From: Bacteroidales bacterium UBA4345
GTDB taxonomy: Bacteria > Bacteroidota > Bacteroidia > Bacteroidales > Paludibacteraceae
Direction: 5' to 3'
NCBI GenBank assembly: GCA_002396385.1
Contig: DGTD01000108.1
Location: forward strand, 1-64,000
Length of the DNA: 64,000 nt
This document shows, one piece after another, positions 1-9,410 of this stretch. The notes below the pieces were generated by a model. The model was not told the origin of the DNA, ran no database searches, and saw only the letters and a program-made list of their open reading frames with translations. The stretch's first letter is position 1; every line of letters starts with the position of its first letter. Both the position numbers and the translations under genes were made by a program.

Positions 1-302
1 TGGCCGTAGCACCGTTCGTAGTCGAGCAGCCAGCCATCATATTCCCAGTATGGTTCTCACCAAACGGCGACGATGTGTCGGGCGTATGGACGCCAGTCAA
101 CATCCAGGAGACCTATCCGGAAGCCGAGATCCGCATCTTCAACCGTTACGGAAAAGAAGTGGGCACGTTCCTGGGAGCCGATCCGGGTTGGGACGGCGTT
201 TATAACGGAGTAGACCAGCCATCAACCGACTACTGGTTCGAGGTGACCGTCCATGAAATCGACAAGGTCTTCACCGGTCACTTCACTTTGATTAGACGAT
301 AA
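1..302 (+). CDS. C-terminal end of a T9SS type B secreted surface protein (partial)
   Basis: The reading frame is open from the left window edge (codons in phase from base 3) to TAA at 300-302, so only the last hundred residues are present. It ends in the gliding-motility-associated C-terminal domain used as a type B sorting signal by the type IX secretion system. Visible hallmarks are FSPNGDDV, then EIRIFNRYGKEV, GWDGVYNG, and the end TGHFTLIRR. The protein at 47597-50800 ends almost the same way (NRWGK, DGTYNG, TGHFTLIRF). Proteins with this tail are normally exported by Sec, moved across the outer membrane by T9SS and kept on or released from the surface. The body of the protein lies outside the window, so its function cannot be stated. 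Confidence 0.85.
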   Translation, partial: AVAPFVVEQPAIIFPVWFSPNGDDVSGVWTPVNIQETYPEAEIRIFNRYGKEVGTFLGADPGWDGVYNGVDQPSTDYWFEVTVHEIDKVFTGHFTLIRR

Positions 303-320
303 ACTTTAATCTGATAAAAA

Positions 321-356
321 ATCGGGATCCTGAATTTCAGGACCCCGATTTTTTTT
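321..356 (+). terminator. Rho-independent terminator after the type B surface protein
   Basis: A 14-bp stem (321-334 with 336-349, one mismatch) is followed directly by a run of T. It begins 19 bases after the stop codon of the upstream frame. Confidence 0.85.
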
Positions 357-380
357 GCTGATGATATGATGATATAAAGA

Positions 381-411
381 AAGGGACCTATCGTTTTTTG
401 ACAGGTCCCTT
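381..411 (-). terminator. Probable terminator of recJ
   Basis: The arms AAGGGACCT and AGGTCCCTT (381-389 and 403-411) pair perfectly around a 13-base loop, a few bases past the recJ stop on the minus strand. A pyrimidine-rich stretch follows. Confidence 0.65.
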
Positions 412-415
412 GTCT

Positions 416-2179
416 TTAATTCTTATTCTCTTCGCATTTCCGAATATCTATTATCCGTAATTGTGTACTGCCGTTTCCGTTGAATCCGTTCTCTTCGATA
501 GTATAACAAATGTCGACAGGATTCAGGTTGCGGATGTATTCGTAGAAATCACTCTGACCGAAAGCTATGCCGTTCATAATACATTCAGAATTAGAATCGA
601 TGAGTTCCAATTTCAGGTGTTCCTGGACTTTCCCGACAATTCGGCTGGTTCCGTAGTCGAATACCCTTTTGGTGACAAACACCGGTTTCGGATTTTCGGG
701 GCCGAACGGACTGAACTGTTTTAGTAATCTGAAGAACTTAGGAGTGATATCTTTGAAGTCGATAACCGCGTCAACGTTGATTTGAGGCTGCAGTTGGCTA
801 GGAAGGATATTCTCAGAAACGTATTGCTCGAAGCGGGACTTGAATTCCTTTATGTCAACTTCATTCTCTATCGACAGGCCAACAGCATACATATGTCCGC
901 CGAAGTCGCGTAACAGGTCGCTGCACGATTCAATGCCCTTGTAAATGTCAAAACCTTGTACCGTCCGTCCCGAGCCCGTAATAAAGTCTTGGCCGGTTGA
1001 GAAGTCTTTTGTCTTTGTCAAAACGATGGTAGGCTTGTAGTACAATTCTGTAAGGCGGGACGCCACAATGCCGATGACACCCTTGTGCCAGTTTGCATCG
1101 TAAATGACGATCGATTTGCTTTGTGCCATCTCGCTAGTGTGTTCTTCCAAACGGGCGAAAGCCTCGTCGGTAATGCTCTTGTCCAGATCCTTGCGGGTCT
1201 GATTGTAATGGTTGATGGCGTCGCTCTTCTCCTTGGCGAGTGTGAGGTCGTTGCAGATGAGCAGCTCAACCGATTCGCTAGCACTTTGAACACGTCCTGA
1301 CGCATTGAGGCGTGGACCAATTTTGAAGACAATATCGCTGATGTTAATCTCTTTGTCGGTCAGTCCGCAAACATCGATGATGCTTTTCAAACCGAGGTTC
1401 GGATTACTGTTCAACTGTTTTAACCCGTAATAGGCTAGGACGCGGTTCTCACCGATGATAGGGACGATGTCGGCGGCAATACTAACCACAACAAAGTCGA
1501 GCATAGGAGTTAGTTGCTCGAAAGGAATGCTGTTGCGTTGGGCAAAAGCCTGCATCAGTTTGAAACCGACACCGCATGCGGCCAGGTTGCTGTCGGGGTA
1601 GGTCGAATCGTAGCGTTTTGGGTTGAGGGTGGCAACCGCTTCAGGCAGGTTGCCGCTCTTGTCGGGCGTGTGGTGGTCGCAGATGATGATATCAATACCC
1701 ATCTCTTTCGCATAGGCAACCTCTTCAAACGACTTTATGCCGTAGTCGAGGATGATGATGAGTTTGAACTCGTTTTCTGCAGCCCACTCGATACGTTTTT
1801 TCGATATGCCGTAGCCTTCGGTATCGCGGTCGGGAATGTGGAAGCCTACCCTTGAGTAGAACTTTTTGAGGAACTTGTAGACCAAAGCAACGGCGGTGAT
1901 GCCGTCAACATCGTAGTCGCCGTATACCAGTATTTTCTCTTTCTGTCCCATTGCTTTGTTGATGCGGTCAACGGCTGTTCCCATGTCGTTCATGAGGAAC
2001 GGGTCGTGGAGGTCGGTCAACTGGGGACGGAAGAAATGACGGGCGCTTTCTGCGTCCGTTACCCCTCGCTCTATAAGCAATTGACAGAGCACGGGGCTGA
2101 AACCCAACTCTTTCGAGAGGGCTTCTTTCTGCTTTTCTTGTTCATCCGTCAGAGGATTGAATACCCACTTGTTTGTCAT
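416..2179 (-). CDS. recJ: Single-stranded-DNA-specific exonuclease RecJ
   Basis: This is a 587-residue DHH-superfamily exonuclease that degrades single-stranded DNA 5' to 3' in recombination and repair. The metal-binding motifs of the family are visible: DYDVDGITA near residue 88, the DHH triad in ICDHHTP near residue 168, and a DHHA1-like GSGRTVQGFD motif near residue 405. The C-terminal third is the usual OB-fold part. Length is normal for RecJ. The ATG at 2179 is the natural start. The gene is divergent from the CotH-family gene to its right and convergent with the type B protein to its left, so it is probably monocistronic. Confidence 0.95.
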   Translation of the reverse strand: MTNKWVFNPLTDEQEKQKEALSKELGFSPVLCQLLIERGVTDAESARHFFRPQLTDLHDPFLMNDMGTAVDRINKAMGQKEKILVYGDYDVDGITAVALVYKFLKKFYSRVGFHIPDRDTEGYGISKKRIEWAAENEFKLIIILDYGIKSFEEVAYAKEMGIDIIICDHHTPDKSGNLPEAVATLNPKRYDSTYPDSNLAACGVGFKLMQAFAQRNSIPFEQLTPMLDFVVVSIAADIVPIIGENRVLAYYGLKQLNSNPNLGLKSIIDVCGLTDKEINISDIVFKIGPRLNASGRVQSASESVELLICNDLTLAKEKSDAINHYNQTRKDLDKSITDEAFARLEEHTSEMAQSKSIVIYDANWHKGVIGIVASRLTELYYKPTIVLTKTKDFSTGQDFITGSGRTVQGFDIYKGIESCSDLLRDFGGHMYAVGLSIENEVDIKEFKSRFEQYVSENILPSQLQPQINVDAVIDFKDITPKFFRLLKQFSPFGPENPKPVFVTKRVFDYGTSRIVGKVQEHLKLELIDSNSECIMNGIAFGQSDFYEYIRNLNPVDICYTIEENGFNGNGSTQLRIIDIRKCEENKN

Positions 2180-2529
2180 TTATATATATCATTTTTTTCT
2201 TTATTCTGTTGTTTGTTTGCCCGTTAACAGGGCATTGCTTGTATGGAGAATTCGACGCTTTGTGCCTGTCTCAGACGTCGCCTTTTTCCCATTCTTGTAA
2301 AGTTACTTATTATTGTGTTCAGATTACATAGCCAAAAAGTTAAAATATGTATACATTTTTCTCTTCTTTCAAGAAATTCAAACTATTTGTCGTGAACCTT
2401 GTAAAAGAGCGCAGGTCGACCAATCGTTTGTTTGTTAATTGTTTTTTTTAATGGCGTAATTGTGTTAATTTTGTGCGATATACGCTATATTTATATAGTT
2501 CAGTTTATTCTTGTTATGCAATTCTTTTT
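2180..2529. other. Divergent intergenic region between recJ and the CotH-family gene
   Basis: About 350 bases, AT-rich, with no credible gene. For the plus-strand gene an exact TAnnTTTG box (TAATTTTG) lies at 2466-2473. A TTG lies about 24 bases upstream, longer than the usual spacing. A weaker minus-strand box (TAACTTTA, plus coordinates 2298-2305) could serve recJ. A small GCCC/GGGC inverted repeat sits near 2220-2234. Confidence 0.5.
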
Positions 2530-5500
2530 ATGAACCGCTTTTATAAAACTGTCTTTTTAGGGGCTTTCCTATATTTTATAGGTTGTTTTAACGCTTATTC
2601 GGAAGAAACTCCGTGTGATCATGAGTTCGTTAATGACACTTTAGCTGCAACTTGCACCGATTTTGGTTACGTTATCGGCAAGTGTGCTAAATGTGGTGTT
2701 TCCGACACTTTGGCTAAACTACAACCGACAGGGCATGATTTCAAGCAACAAGTCCTTTCCGAACCTTCTTGTTTAGAAGGTGGTGTGACTTTAAACGTGT
2801 GTAAGGTGTGTGGCTTTGAAAATAAGGTTACAACCGCTGCACTTGGACATGATTATGAACGTACCGAACATAAATCGGCAACGTGTACCAAGACTGGTCT
2901 CGATACTTATGTCTGCACACGTTGTGAGGATTCTTACAAAGACACTCTTGCCCCTAAAGGACACGATTACGTGGTTGAGGTGGTTGAGCCTACTTTGAAA
3001 GATTCGGGCTATACTAAACACACTTGTAGCCGTTGCGACGATTCCTATATCGACAACATCGTTCCCAAACTTGATATTAAAGATTACTACGCCTTGAAAA
3101 TTAGCGAGGTGATGCCTTGTAATATCGCTACCATTATCAATAAGGATGATTATAATTTTGTTGGATATATTGAAGTCCAAAATCCAGCAACGCACACCAT
3201 TAATCTCGAAAATTGCATTCTGACCCATTATAAGAAAAAATCGAATGGCCAATATGAGGTCAAGTGGGTGTGGAAGATCAATTCGGCTTTAAAAGTGTCT
3301 CCTGCATCGTACACCCTTATATGGATGGACGGAACTGACAAAGCCGGACATGCTCCGTATAAACTTGACCCCGATGGCGGATATCTGACTTTGGTTGCTG
3401 AAGGCATTAAAATAGACTCTTTGGCCTATGACGAGGCTGATGCGCATGTGGCCTACGGACGCTTTGGCGCCAATACGGGTATGATGGAGCCTACCCCTGG
3501 AGACGCGAACACCGAGGTCTATTCGTCTCGTTGCCGCAAACCCGCTTTCAGTGTAACCCCAGGTATTCTTTCTGAAAAGGCCTCTCTGGAATTGACCTCG
3601 AAAACTGCTGGAGCTGACATTTACTACACGGTAAACGGTACGGCACCTTCGGCTGCTAACGGCATAAAGTATACATCACCTATTCCGGTCGAAAAAAATA
3701 TGAACATCAGGGCTATTGCTTGCAAGAAGGGCTTGCTTCCAAGTAAAATAACCACTGGTTCATACATATTCAAGGATGAGGCACATTCGAAGTGCCATGG
3801 TTTCACAGTGCCAATTGTTTCCATTACTATCGACAGCCTTTATTATAACGACAAAACTTACGGTATGTTTGTTGTGGGTTCTAACGGCATTCACGGAGAA
3901 AAAAACTGTCAGAGTGAAAAGGCCAACTATAACCGCGATTGGAAACGCCCGTTGAATTTCGAGTATTTCGTCGACGGCAAGCAAGTGCTTTCGCAAGAGG
4001 TTGAGGCTGCTATAGAAGGCGGCTGCTCCCGTAATGAGAAAGTCAAATCTATTTCTTTGAAGACTTCTAAGAAAACTGGCAATTCCAAATACGACTACAA
4101 ATTCTTCGCCTCTAAGCCAAGTGTCAGTCACCAAACCCTTCATTTACGAAACGGTGGCACTGCCTACAGCTGCATTCCTTTCCGTGATGGCTTGATGCAG
4201 ACCTTCGCTCATGGCATGAATATCGATTATCAGGCCTACCAACCTGTGGCTTATTACTTTAACGGCAAGTATATTGGCCTTATGGGCTTGCACGAACGTA
4301 CGAATGCCGACTATGTTAAGGCTAATTATGGATACGAAGATGATGAAATTGACCTTATTACAATTTCTGACCAGTTGGGTATACGTGCGTCAAAGGGGTC
4401 GCTTGACAGCTACGACGAGATGGCAGACTTTTTGAACGACAACGATCCGAACTCGGATGGTTACTATGAGGGAGCCTGCAAGAGAATGGACATGGACGAG
4501 TACATAGATTACCAAATCTTCCAACAGTTTATCGTCAACACCGACTGGCCTGGCAACAACACAAAAATTTGGAGGGCTAAAGATAACGGAGTCTTCCGTT
4601 GGATTGTTTTCGATACGGATTTTGGTTTCGGTTTGTGTGGTTACAACTGGTTGAACAGTTCTGGAAAAAATATGATTAGCTGGTGCCAGGGTAAGGGCTC
4701 GACTTCGTGGGCTAACCAATCGCCGTGGATGGTTGAAATTTTCAAACCTTTGTCACAAAACAAAACCTTTAAAAAGAAATTTACCACGAGGTACCTGATC
4801 AATTTGGCTGACCGGTTTAGTGAGGAAAACATCAACCATGTTTTCGACAGCATCATAGGTCTGGTAAGCGACGAGTTCTGCGCTGCTGGTGGCAATGACA
4901 GCCAATTGGACGCCATGCGTGAATTCGCATTGAACAGACCGAACAACATTTACAAACACCTCAACTCGTATGTGGAGGGTGATTCTGTGGTCGACTTTAA
5001 CTTCCATGGTAATGTAGAAGGTGCTGTTTTCGCTTTGAATGGCGAAAAGGTCTCTAGTTATAGTGGCAAGTATATTGCCGGCTACGATTTTGAACTTAAG
5101 GCTTATGCGCCTGTAGGTTATAAGTTTGAGGGTTGGACAATTTCCGATTCGTCGAGCCTGAAATCGTTAAACGCCTCTGGTGCACAGAATGCCTTCATGC
5201 CAGGCAAAATGTCGGGTGTGGTGAAGAAAAGTGTTGATATTTATGCGCTCTTTACGAAATGCGAAGAGGCGGTTCCTACGGTCGTAATCAACGAGATTTG
5301 TGCCAGCAGCGATTCGAAGTCTGGTAATGCCGACGATTACCATTCGTATCCTGACTGGATCGAATTATACAACTATGGTGAAAAAGACATCGATTTGTCT
5401 GGTTTCATTCTTTCTAACAACAAATACAACCTCGCATCTGAATTGCCACTCAATAGCAATATGGTTATTAAGGCGGGTGGTTTCAAGGTGCTTTGGGCTA

Positions 5501-6009
5501 AGGGAGACAATACGCTGGGTGCGAAATACCTGAACTTCAAGATTGACAACGATAAGGCCTCTACCATTTGTTTGTCGTACTTGAATCCGCAAGACCATGT
5601 CGACTGTGTTAAATATGCAACACACCTTACCAACTACTCTTATGGTAGAAAGACCGACAACGGCGATAGTTGGGTTGTGTTTACTGAATGCCCAGACGAG
5701 GATAAGTTCTCTGCCACTCCTGGTAAAGCCAACGGCTCGGTTTGTGAACTCGTTTATACGAACGATGAACTGGCTCTTGTTGGGGAATCTGCCGTCAGAG
5801 TATATCCGAACCCGGTTTCCGATGTCTTGAATATCGTTTCAGACAAACCTGTTGATGGAGTGACGGTTTATAGCATGAGTGGTTCGGCTGTCTTGCGTGA
5901 AAGTGGGGCTGTGAACGCTGTCAACGTCCAGCATCTGCCGCTTGGCGTTTATATGGTTGAAGTGGTCGCTTCTGGCAATATCTACCGTATTAAACTGATT
6001 AAGCACTAA
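2530..6009 (+). CDS. Secreted CotH-kinase / lamin-tail-domain surface protein with Cys/His repeats and T9SS type A tail
   Basis: I place the start at the ATG at 2530 because it opens directly into a signal peptide (MNRFYKTVFLGAFLYFIG). The frame can be extended to a GTG at 2473, but that lies in a promoter-like -7 box. After the signal peptide come four repeats of 37-39 residues with CxxC and GHDY/GHDF motifs (2614-3072). Next are a first lamin-tail-like domain (about 3090-3510), a chitobiase-like beta segment (about 3540-3770), and a CotH domain with MGLHERTNADYV and WIVFDTDFGFG (about 3800-4900). A second lamin-tail domain (VVINEICASS to about 5720) and a type A sorting domain starting at VYPNPVSDVLN follow. 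CotH proteins of spore formers are protein kinases, but many secreted CotH proteins in gut bacteria are uncharacterised. A surface role is inferred from the sorting domain. Confidence 0.85.
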   Translation: MNRFYKTVFLGAFLYFIGCFNAYSEETPCDHEFVNDTLAATCTDFGYVIGKCAKCGVSDTLAKLQPTGHDFKQQVLSEPSCLEGGVTLNVCKVCGFENKVTTAALGHDYERTEHKSATCTKTGLDTYVCTRCEDSYKDTLAPKGHDYVVEVVEPTLKDSGYTKHTCSRCDDSYIDNIVPKLDIKDYYALKISEVMPCNIATIINKDDYNFVGYIEVQNPATHTINLENCILTHYKKKSNGQYEVKWVWKINSALKVSPASYTLIWMDGTDKAGHAPYKLDPDGGYLTLVAEGIKIDSLAYDEADAHVAYGRFGANTGMMEPTPGDANTEVYSSRCRKPAFSVTPGILSEKASLELTSKTAGADIYYTVNGTAPSAANGIKYTSPIPVEKNMNIRAIACKKGLLPSKITTGSYIFKDEAHSKCHGFTVPIVSITIDSLYYNDKTYGMFVVGSNGIHGEKNCQSEKANYNRDWKRPLNFEYFVDGKQVLSQEVEAAIEGGCSRNEKVKSISLKTSKKTGNSKYDYKFFASKPSVSHQTLHLRNGGTAYSCIPFRDGLMQTFAHGMNIDYQAYQPVAYYFNGKYIGLMGLHERTNADYVKANYGYEDDEIDLITISDQLGIRASKGSLDSYDEMADFLNDNDPNSDGYYEGACKRMDMDEYIDYQIFQQFIVNTDWPGNNTKIWRAKDNGVFRWIVFDTDFGFGLCGYNWLNSSGKNMISWCQGKGSTSWANQSPWMVEIFKPLSQNKTFKKKFTTRYLINLADRFSEENINHVFDSIIGLVSDEFCAAGGNDSQLDAMREFALNRPNNIYKHLNSYVEGDSVVDFNFHGNVEGAVFALNGEKVSSYSGKYIAGYDFELKAYAPVGYKFEGWTISDSSSLKSLNASGAQNAFMPGKMSGVVKKSVDIYALFTKCEEAVPTVVINEICASSDSKSGNADDYHSYPDWIELYNYGEKDIDLSGFILSNNKYNLASELPLNSNMVIKAGGFKVLWAKGDNTLGAKYLNFKIDNDKASTICLSYLNPQDHVDCVKYATHLTNYSYGRKTDNGDSWVVFTECPDEDKFSATPGKANGSVCELVYTNDELALVGESAVRVYPNPVSDVLNIVSDKPVDGVTVYSMSGSAVLRESGAVNAVNVQHLPLGVYMVEVVASGNIYRIKLIKH
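2614..3072 (+). repeat. Four protein-level Cys/His repeats at the N terminus of the CotH protein
   Basis: CxxC pairs recur every 37-39 residues (CAKC, CKVC, CTRC, CSRC), each preceded by a Thr/Cys-rich segment. The first three are followed by GHDF or GHDY; the fourth ends in NIVPKL. The spacing suggests small metal-binding or disulfide-stabilised modules. The DNA copies are diverged. Confidence 0.75.
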
Positions 6010-6031
6010 AAGGCTATTCGCCTATAGATAT

Positions 6032-6068
6032 AAAAGCCGGCTACAATCGTAACCGGCTTTTCTGTTTA
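6032..6068 (+). terminator. Terminator after the CotH-family gene
   Basis: The arms AAAAGCCGG and CCGGCTTTT (6032-6040 and 6053-6061) pair perfectly around a 12-base loop and end in T. It lies 23 bases after the stop. Confidence 0.8.
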
Positions 6069-6207
6069 TATGGATGCTTGTTGCTCTGGAAGTGGTGAAG
6101 GTCTGTGGCATCGCGCTTTTATCTGGCGCCTGCAGGGAATTTGTCGTGGCATCTCTTTTACGGCTAAACGGTTGTAAAACAACAGAGGCTCGCGCTTTTG
6201 GTTGAGT

Positions 6208-6978
6208 TTATTTACTTTTCTTCCAGATAGATTCCAATTCTTCTTGTGTCAGGTCTTTTATGTCCTTTTTTGTGGACTTGACCGTCTCTTCCAACTTGTT
6301 GAAACGGGCAATGAATTTTCCACATACGGCTTCCAGCCCGTTTTCGGGGTTGGAATGACCCAAACGAGTGGCGCCAATAACATCGAACAGCACCTTTCCC
6401 CATTCTTCCTCAATATCGGGCAATTTCTCATCGTTCTCAATAGCGTCGAGTCGTTGCAGCCTTTCGATAATCGCGGTAATGAGCTCGTGCTTGTTGGCCC
6501 GCTCAAATCCTACGTTTTTAACCTTGTCTTGTATGCGGTAAGCTTTAATCAGCGAAGGCAGACTGGCAGGAACACCGCCTAATACGGTTTTGTTACCGTC
6601 TTTCTCTTTCTGTTTCAGTTGTTCCCACGAAAGTTGTTTTTCGCCCTCTTTTTGGCCGTACACGTGTGGATGCCGGAAGATGAGTTTGTCAGAAAGTGCG
6701 TTCATGGCGTCTGCCAAGTCGAATTTATCTTCCTCGCGGGCGAAAATACTGTAAAAGACCAGTTGCAGTAAGACGTCGCCAATTTCTTTCTTTATCTCGT
6801 TGGTGTTGTTACGTTCTATGGCGTCGAGCAACTCGTACATTTCCTCAAGGCTGTTCGGACGTATGGAACGCCAAGTCTGTGCTTTGTCCCACGGACACTT
6901 TTGTCGCAGTGTGTCCATAACGTCTAAAAGCCTGGTCAGGGCATCGGCATGCTTTTGTTTGTCGAGTTTAATAGCCAT
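6208..6978 (-). CDS. mazG: Nucleoside triphosphate pyrophosphohydrolase MazG
   Basis: A 256-residue MazG that hydrolyses (d)NTPs to the monophosphate and pyrophosphate, cleaning the nucleotide pool. The family signature CPWDKAQTWRSIRPN near residue 29 is followed by the acidic metal-binding pattern LEEMYELLDAIE and the helix EIGDVLLQLVF. A second MazG-like half occupies the C-terminal part, with KVKNVGFE and EEWGKVLFDVIG. It is the last gene of a minus-strand run lysC-lysA-glycosyltransferase-mazG, 19 bases after the glycosyltransferase. Confidence 0.93.
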   Translation of the reverse strand: MAIKLDKQKHADALTRLLDVMDTLRQKCPWDKAQTWRSIRPNSLEEMYELLDAIERNNTNEIKKEIGDVLLQLVFYSIFAREEDKFDLADAMNALSDKLIFRHPHVYGQKEGEKQLSWEQLKQKEKDGNKTVLGGVPASLPSLIKAYRIQDKVKNVGFERANKHELITAIIERLQRLDAIENDEKLPDIEEEWGKVLFDVIGATRLGHSNPENGLEAVCGKFIARFNKLEETVKSTKKDIKDLTQEELESIWKKSK

Positions 6979-6997
6979 ACAAATGCGTTGTTGGTGT

Positions 6998-8176
6998 CTA
7001 CTCCCTCCACATTTCCCACTTTTTGCGGCCTATGCGGCCAAAGGTGTTGATGTAGAATTCGTAAATAGGCAGATAAAAGTCAAAGAATAATTGTCCGAAC
7101 GGATGGCTTTCAACTCCAAGCCATTTCGCATTGTTGCCTAGAATGACGTTTTGGATAATGTAACGTAGCAGGAATGCGAAAACCGTTAAGGCGAGTCCTA
7201 TCCATTGCATACAGACGCTGAACAGCAAAAGGGAAGTGATGCAGGTTAGATAGAAAAGCATACGGCTGGCCCGTTCAATAAAGAGGCTGCACTTTATCCC
7301 GTTTCTGTAAAGTTTTTCGTTATCGGCCCGCTGTTCTTTCGCATGCCTGTATGAGCTTGGAGTGAGAGCCCGATGGCAGACCGTAATAGCACCAGTACCC
7401 AGCTCCACACCAGCATTCTGTATGTTGGCATCCTTCAAGATGATGTCGTCCTCTCCCGATTCCAAATTCAGGTGTTGGGAGAAGCTTTTTGCTTTATAGT
7501 ATACGCTTTTGTTGTACGACAGGTTCAAGATGGTGCCTCGAAACGGTTTACCGCAAATGGCGTAGCCCATATACTGCATTGTGCAGAACAGGTTGTCGTA
7601 GTCGATCAGGTCGCCCATCTTTCCTTCCGTCTTTTTGTAGCGAGCGGCTCCCAGTACCACGTTGTTGCCGCTGTTGTGGTGGCGTACAATGCTATCCAAC
7701 CAGTTGTCGCTCGTAGGCTCGCAGTCGGCATCGGTAAAAACAAGAGTGTCGTAAGCGGCGGCTTTAATGCCGATGGAGAGGCACATCTTCTTTCTGCTCA
7801 TATATTTTGCCGCTTTGGGCAGAAAACTGATTTTCAAATTGCTGTGTTGCTGTGCCAGCCGCTCGAGCACATCGTTGCTGTCGTCGGTCGAACCATCGTT
7901 GACAACGACAACCTCAAATTTTCCGGCATATTTTTGCGACAGCAGTTTGGGAATGAACGCCTGCAGATGCTCCTGCTCGTTTTGTGCACAGACAATGATA
8001 GAGACATTGGGTCGTTTGCCAGTGCTCTTCAAATCGTCTTCTTTCAGTTTGCGCAGTGGAGCCGCAAAATAATAAAGATAATAGTACAATTGGACGAATA
8101 GAAACAGGAACAAGGCTGCCAACAGTATCTGGTAGCCTAACTCCATATCGATGAGTTGTTGCAGTATTTCGCTCAT
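6998..8176 (-). CDS. Family 2 membrane glycosyltransferase
   Basis: A 392-residue membrane-anchored GT-A glycosyltransferase. One hydrophobic segment (about residues 13-35) precedes the catalytic domain, which shows VSIIVCAQNE, the NDGSTDDS nucleotide-binding motif, the metal-binding DADC, and an ESGEDDIIL acceptor-site motif. Two or three membrane helices follow near residues 298-345. This layout fits transfer of a sugar at the cytoplasmic face into an envelope glycan or lipid. The donor and acceptor cannot be inferred. It starts 30 bases after lysA and ends 19 bases before mazG, so it is probably cotranscribed with lysine genes without an obvious functional link. Confidence 0.88.
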   Translation of the reverse strand: MSEILQQLIDMELGYQILLAALFLFLFVQLYYYLYYFAAPLRKLKEDDLKSTGKRPNVSIIVCAQNEQEHLQAFIPKLLSQKYAGKFEVVVVNDGSTDDSNDVLERLAQQHSNLKISFLPKAAKYMSRKKMCLSIGIKAAAYDTLVFTDADCEPTSDNWLDSIVRHHNSGNNVVLGAARYKKTEGKMGDLIDYDNLFCTMQYMGYAICGKPFRGTILNLSYNKSVYYKAKSFSQHLNLESGEDDIILKDANIQNAGVELGTGAITVCHRALTPSSYRHAKEQRADNEKLYRNGIKCSLFIERASRMLFYLTCITSLLLFSVCMQWIGLALTVFAFLLRYIIQNVILGNNAKWLGVESHPFGQLFFDFYLPIYEFYINTFGRIGRKKWEMWRE

Positions 8177-8206
8177 TTGAGTTTTATTTGTAGTCTGTTT
8201 TTCTGC

Positions 8207-9364
8207 TTATAGTTCGGTCGACAAGAATGAGCCTGGCAGTTGGCGCAGGTTGTAGCGCGAGGCCATAATCTCACCATAGGCGCCTGCAGAACGGATGGCC
8301 AAAAGGTCGCCACGTTGGGTGCCGTTCATCTCGTTGTCTTTCAAGAATACGTCGCTCGACTCGCAGATAGGGCCTACTACATCGTATTTTTCGGCTGGTG
8401 CGTCTGAAGTGATGTTTTCTATCTTATGGTAGGCATCGTAAAGAGCGGGACGGATAAGGTCGGTCATGCCGGCGTCTACAATGGCGAACTGCTTTACCGT
8501 GCCTTTCTTTATATAGGTGACCTTTGTGATGAGGGAACCGCATTGCGCTACTACTGAACGGCCTGGCTCGCAGTGCAGGTGCTGGCCTGGCAACAGTTGC
8601 AGGTGTTTGCTGATGGTGCTCATATAGCCTTCGAAATCGGGCACCGGATTACCATCGGGATCTTCGTAGTTGATGCCGAGACCGCCGCCCACGTTAATGT
8701 TCTCGACTTTTACGCCCGCCGCCTGTAACTCGCCTTGTAGCTTGTTGATAGCCTCGCACAGGGGAATGAAGGTGTTGTTGTCGGTAATTTGTGAACCAAT
8801 ATGGAAATGGAGCCCGATGAACTTCAGGTTCTCCAACTTTTCCACGTATCTGATGGTGTCGGGAAGGTTCTCAAGGTTGATGCCGAACTTGTTCTCGTTC
8901 AAACCAGTGGTGATTTTAGCATGGGTGTGCGCATCGACATTCGGGTTGACACGCAACTCAATGTTCGCAATCTTGCCTTTCTTGCCAGCAAGCTCGTTAA
9001 TGACGTCTAATTCAGGCAACGACTCGGCGTTAAAGCAAAAAATATTGCTGTCGAGAGCCGCCTCTATTTCCCAATCGGTTTTACCTACACCCGCAAAAAC
9101 GATCTTTTCGGGTGCGAATCCGGCTTTTACAGCCGCTAAAACTTCACCACCGCTGACACAGTCGGCACCAATGCCATAACTTGCAATTAATTTCAACACC
9201 TTTTCGTTGGCGTTAGCCTTAACCGCATAGTGGGGTAGGAATCCGTATTTGTCGGCCGCAGCTTTCAGCGTCTCTACTGTTTTTGCAAGCAGGGCAGCGT
9301 CGTAGTAGTAGAAAGGGGTCTGCTGACCTTTGAACTTGTCTATTGGGAATGTACCTTTTGTCAT
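8207..9364 (-). CDS. lysA: Diaminopimelate decarboxylase
   Basis: A 385-residue fold type III PLP enzyme that decarboxylates meso-diaminopimelate to L-lysine, the last step of the pathway. The PLP lysine lies in HYAVKANAN near residue 47. The glycine-rich phosphate-binding segment is VGGGLGINYEDP, and the substrate-binding motif CEPGRSVVAQ is present. The catalytic cysteine region CESSDVFLKDN is near residue 325 and the family's AGAYGE near the end. Length is slightly short of the usual 400-420 but all core motifs are present. It follows lysC by 46 bases and precedes a glycosyltransferase. Confidence 0.95.
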   Translation of the reverse strand: MTKGTFPIDKFKGQQTPFYYYDAALLAKTVETLKAAADKYGFLPHYAVKANANEKVLKLIASYGIGADCVSGGEVLAAVKAGFAPEKIVFAGVGKTDWEIEAALDSNIFCFNAESLPELDVINELAGKKGKIANIELRVNPNVDAHTHAKITTGLNENKFGINLENLPDTIRYVEKLENLKFIGLHFHIGSQITDNNTFIPLCEAINKLQGELQAAGVKVENINVGGGLGINYEDPDGNPVPDFEGYMSTISKHLQLLPGQHLHCEPGRSVVAQCGSLITKVTYIKKGTVKQFAIVDAGMTDLIRPALYDAYHKIENITSDAPAEKYDVVGPICESSDVFLKDNEMNGTQRGDLLAIRSAGAYGEIMASRYNLRQLPGSFLSTEL

Positions 9365-9410
9365 AATTGTTTCTGTTTGCTATAATGTTCTTTTGGTGAT
9401 TATTATCGCT

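Noticed and set aside
7373..8101. A 242-codon plus-strand frame opposite the glycosyltransferase gene
   Set aside because: Antisense shadow of a domain with intact family motifs.
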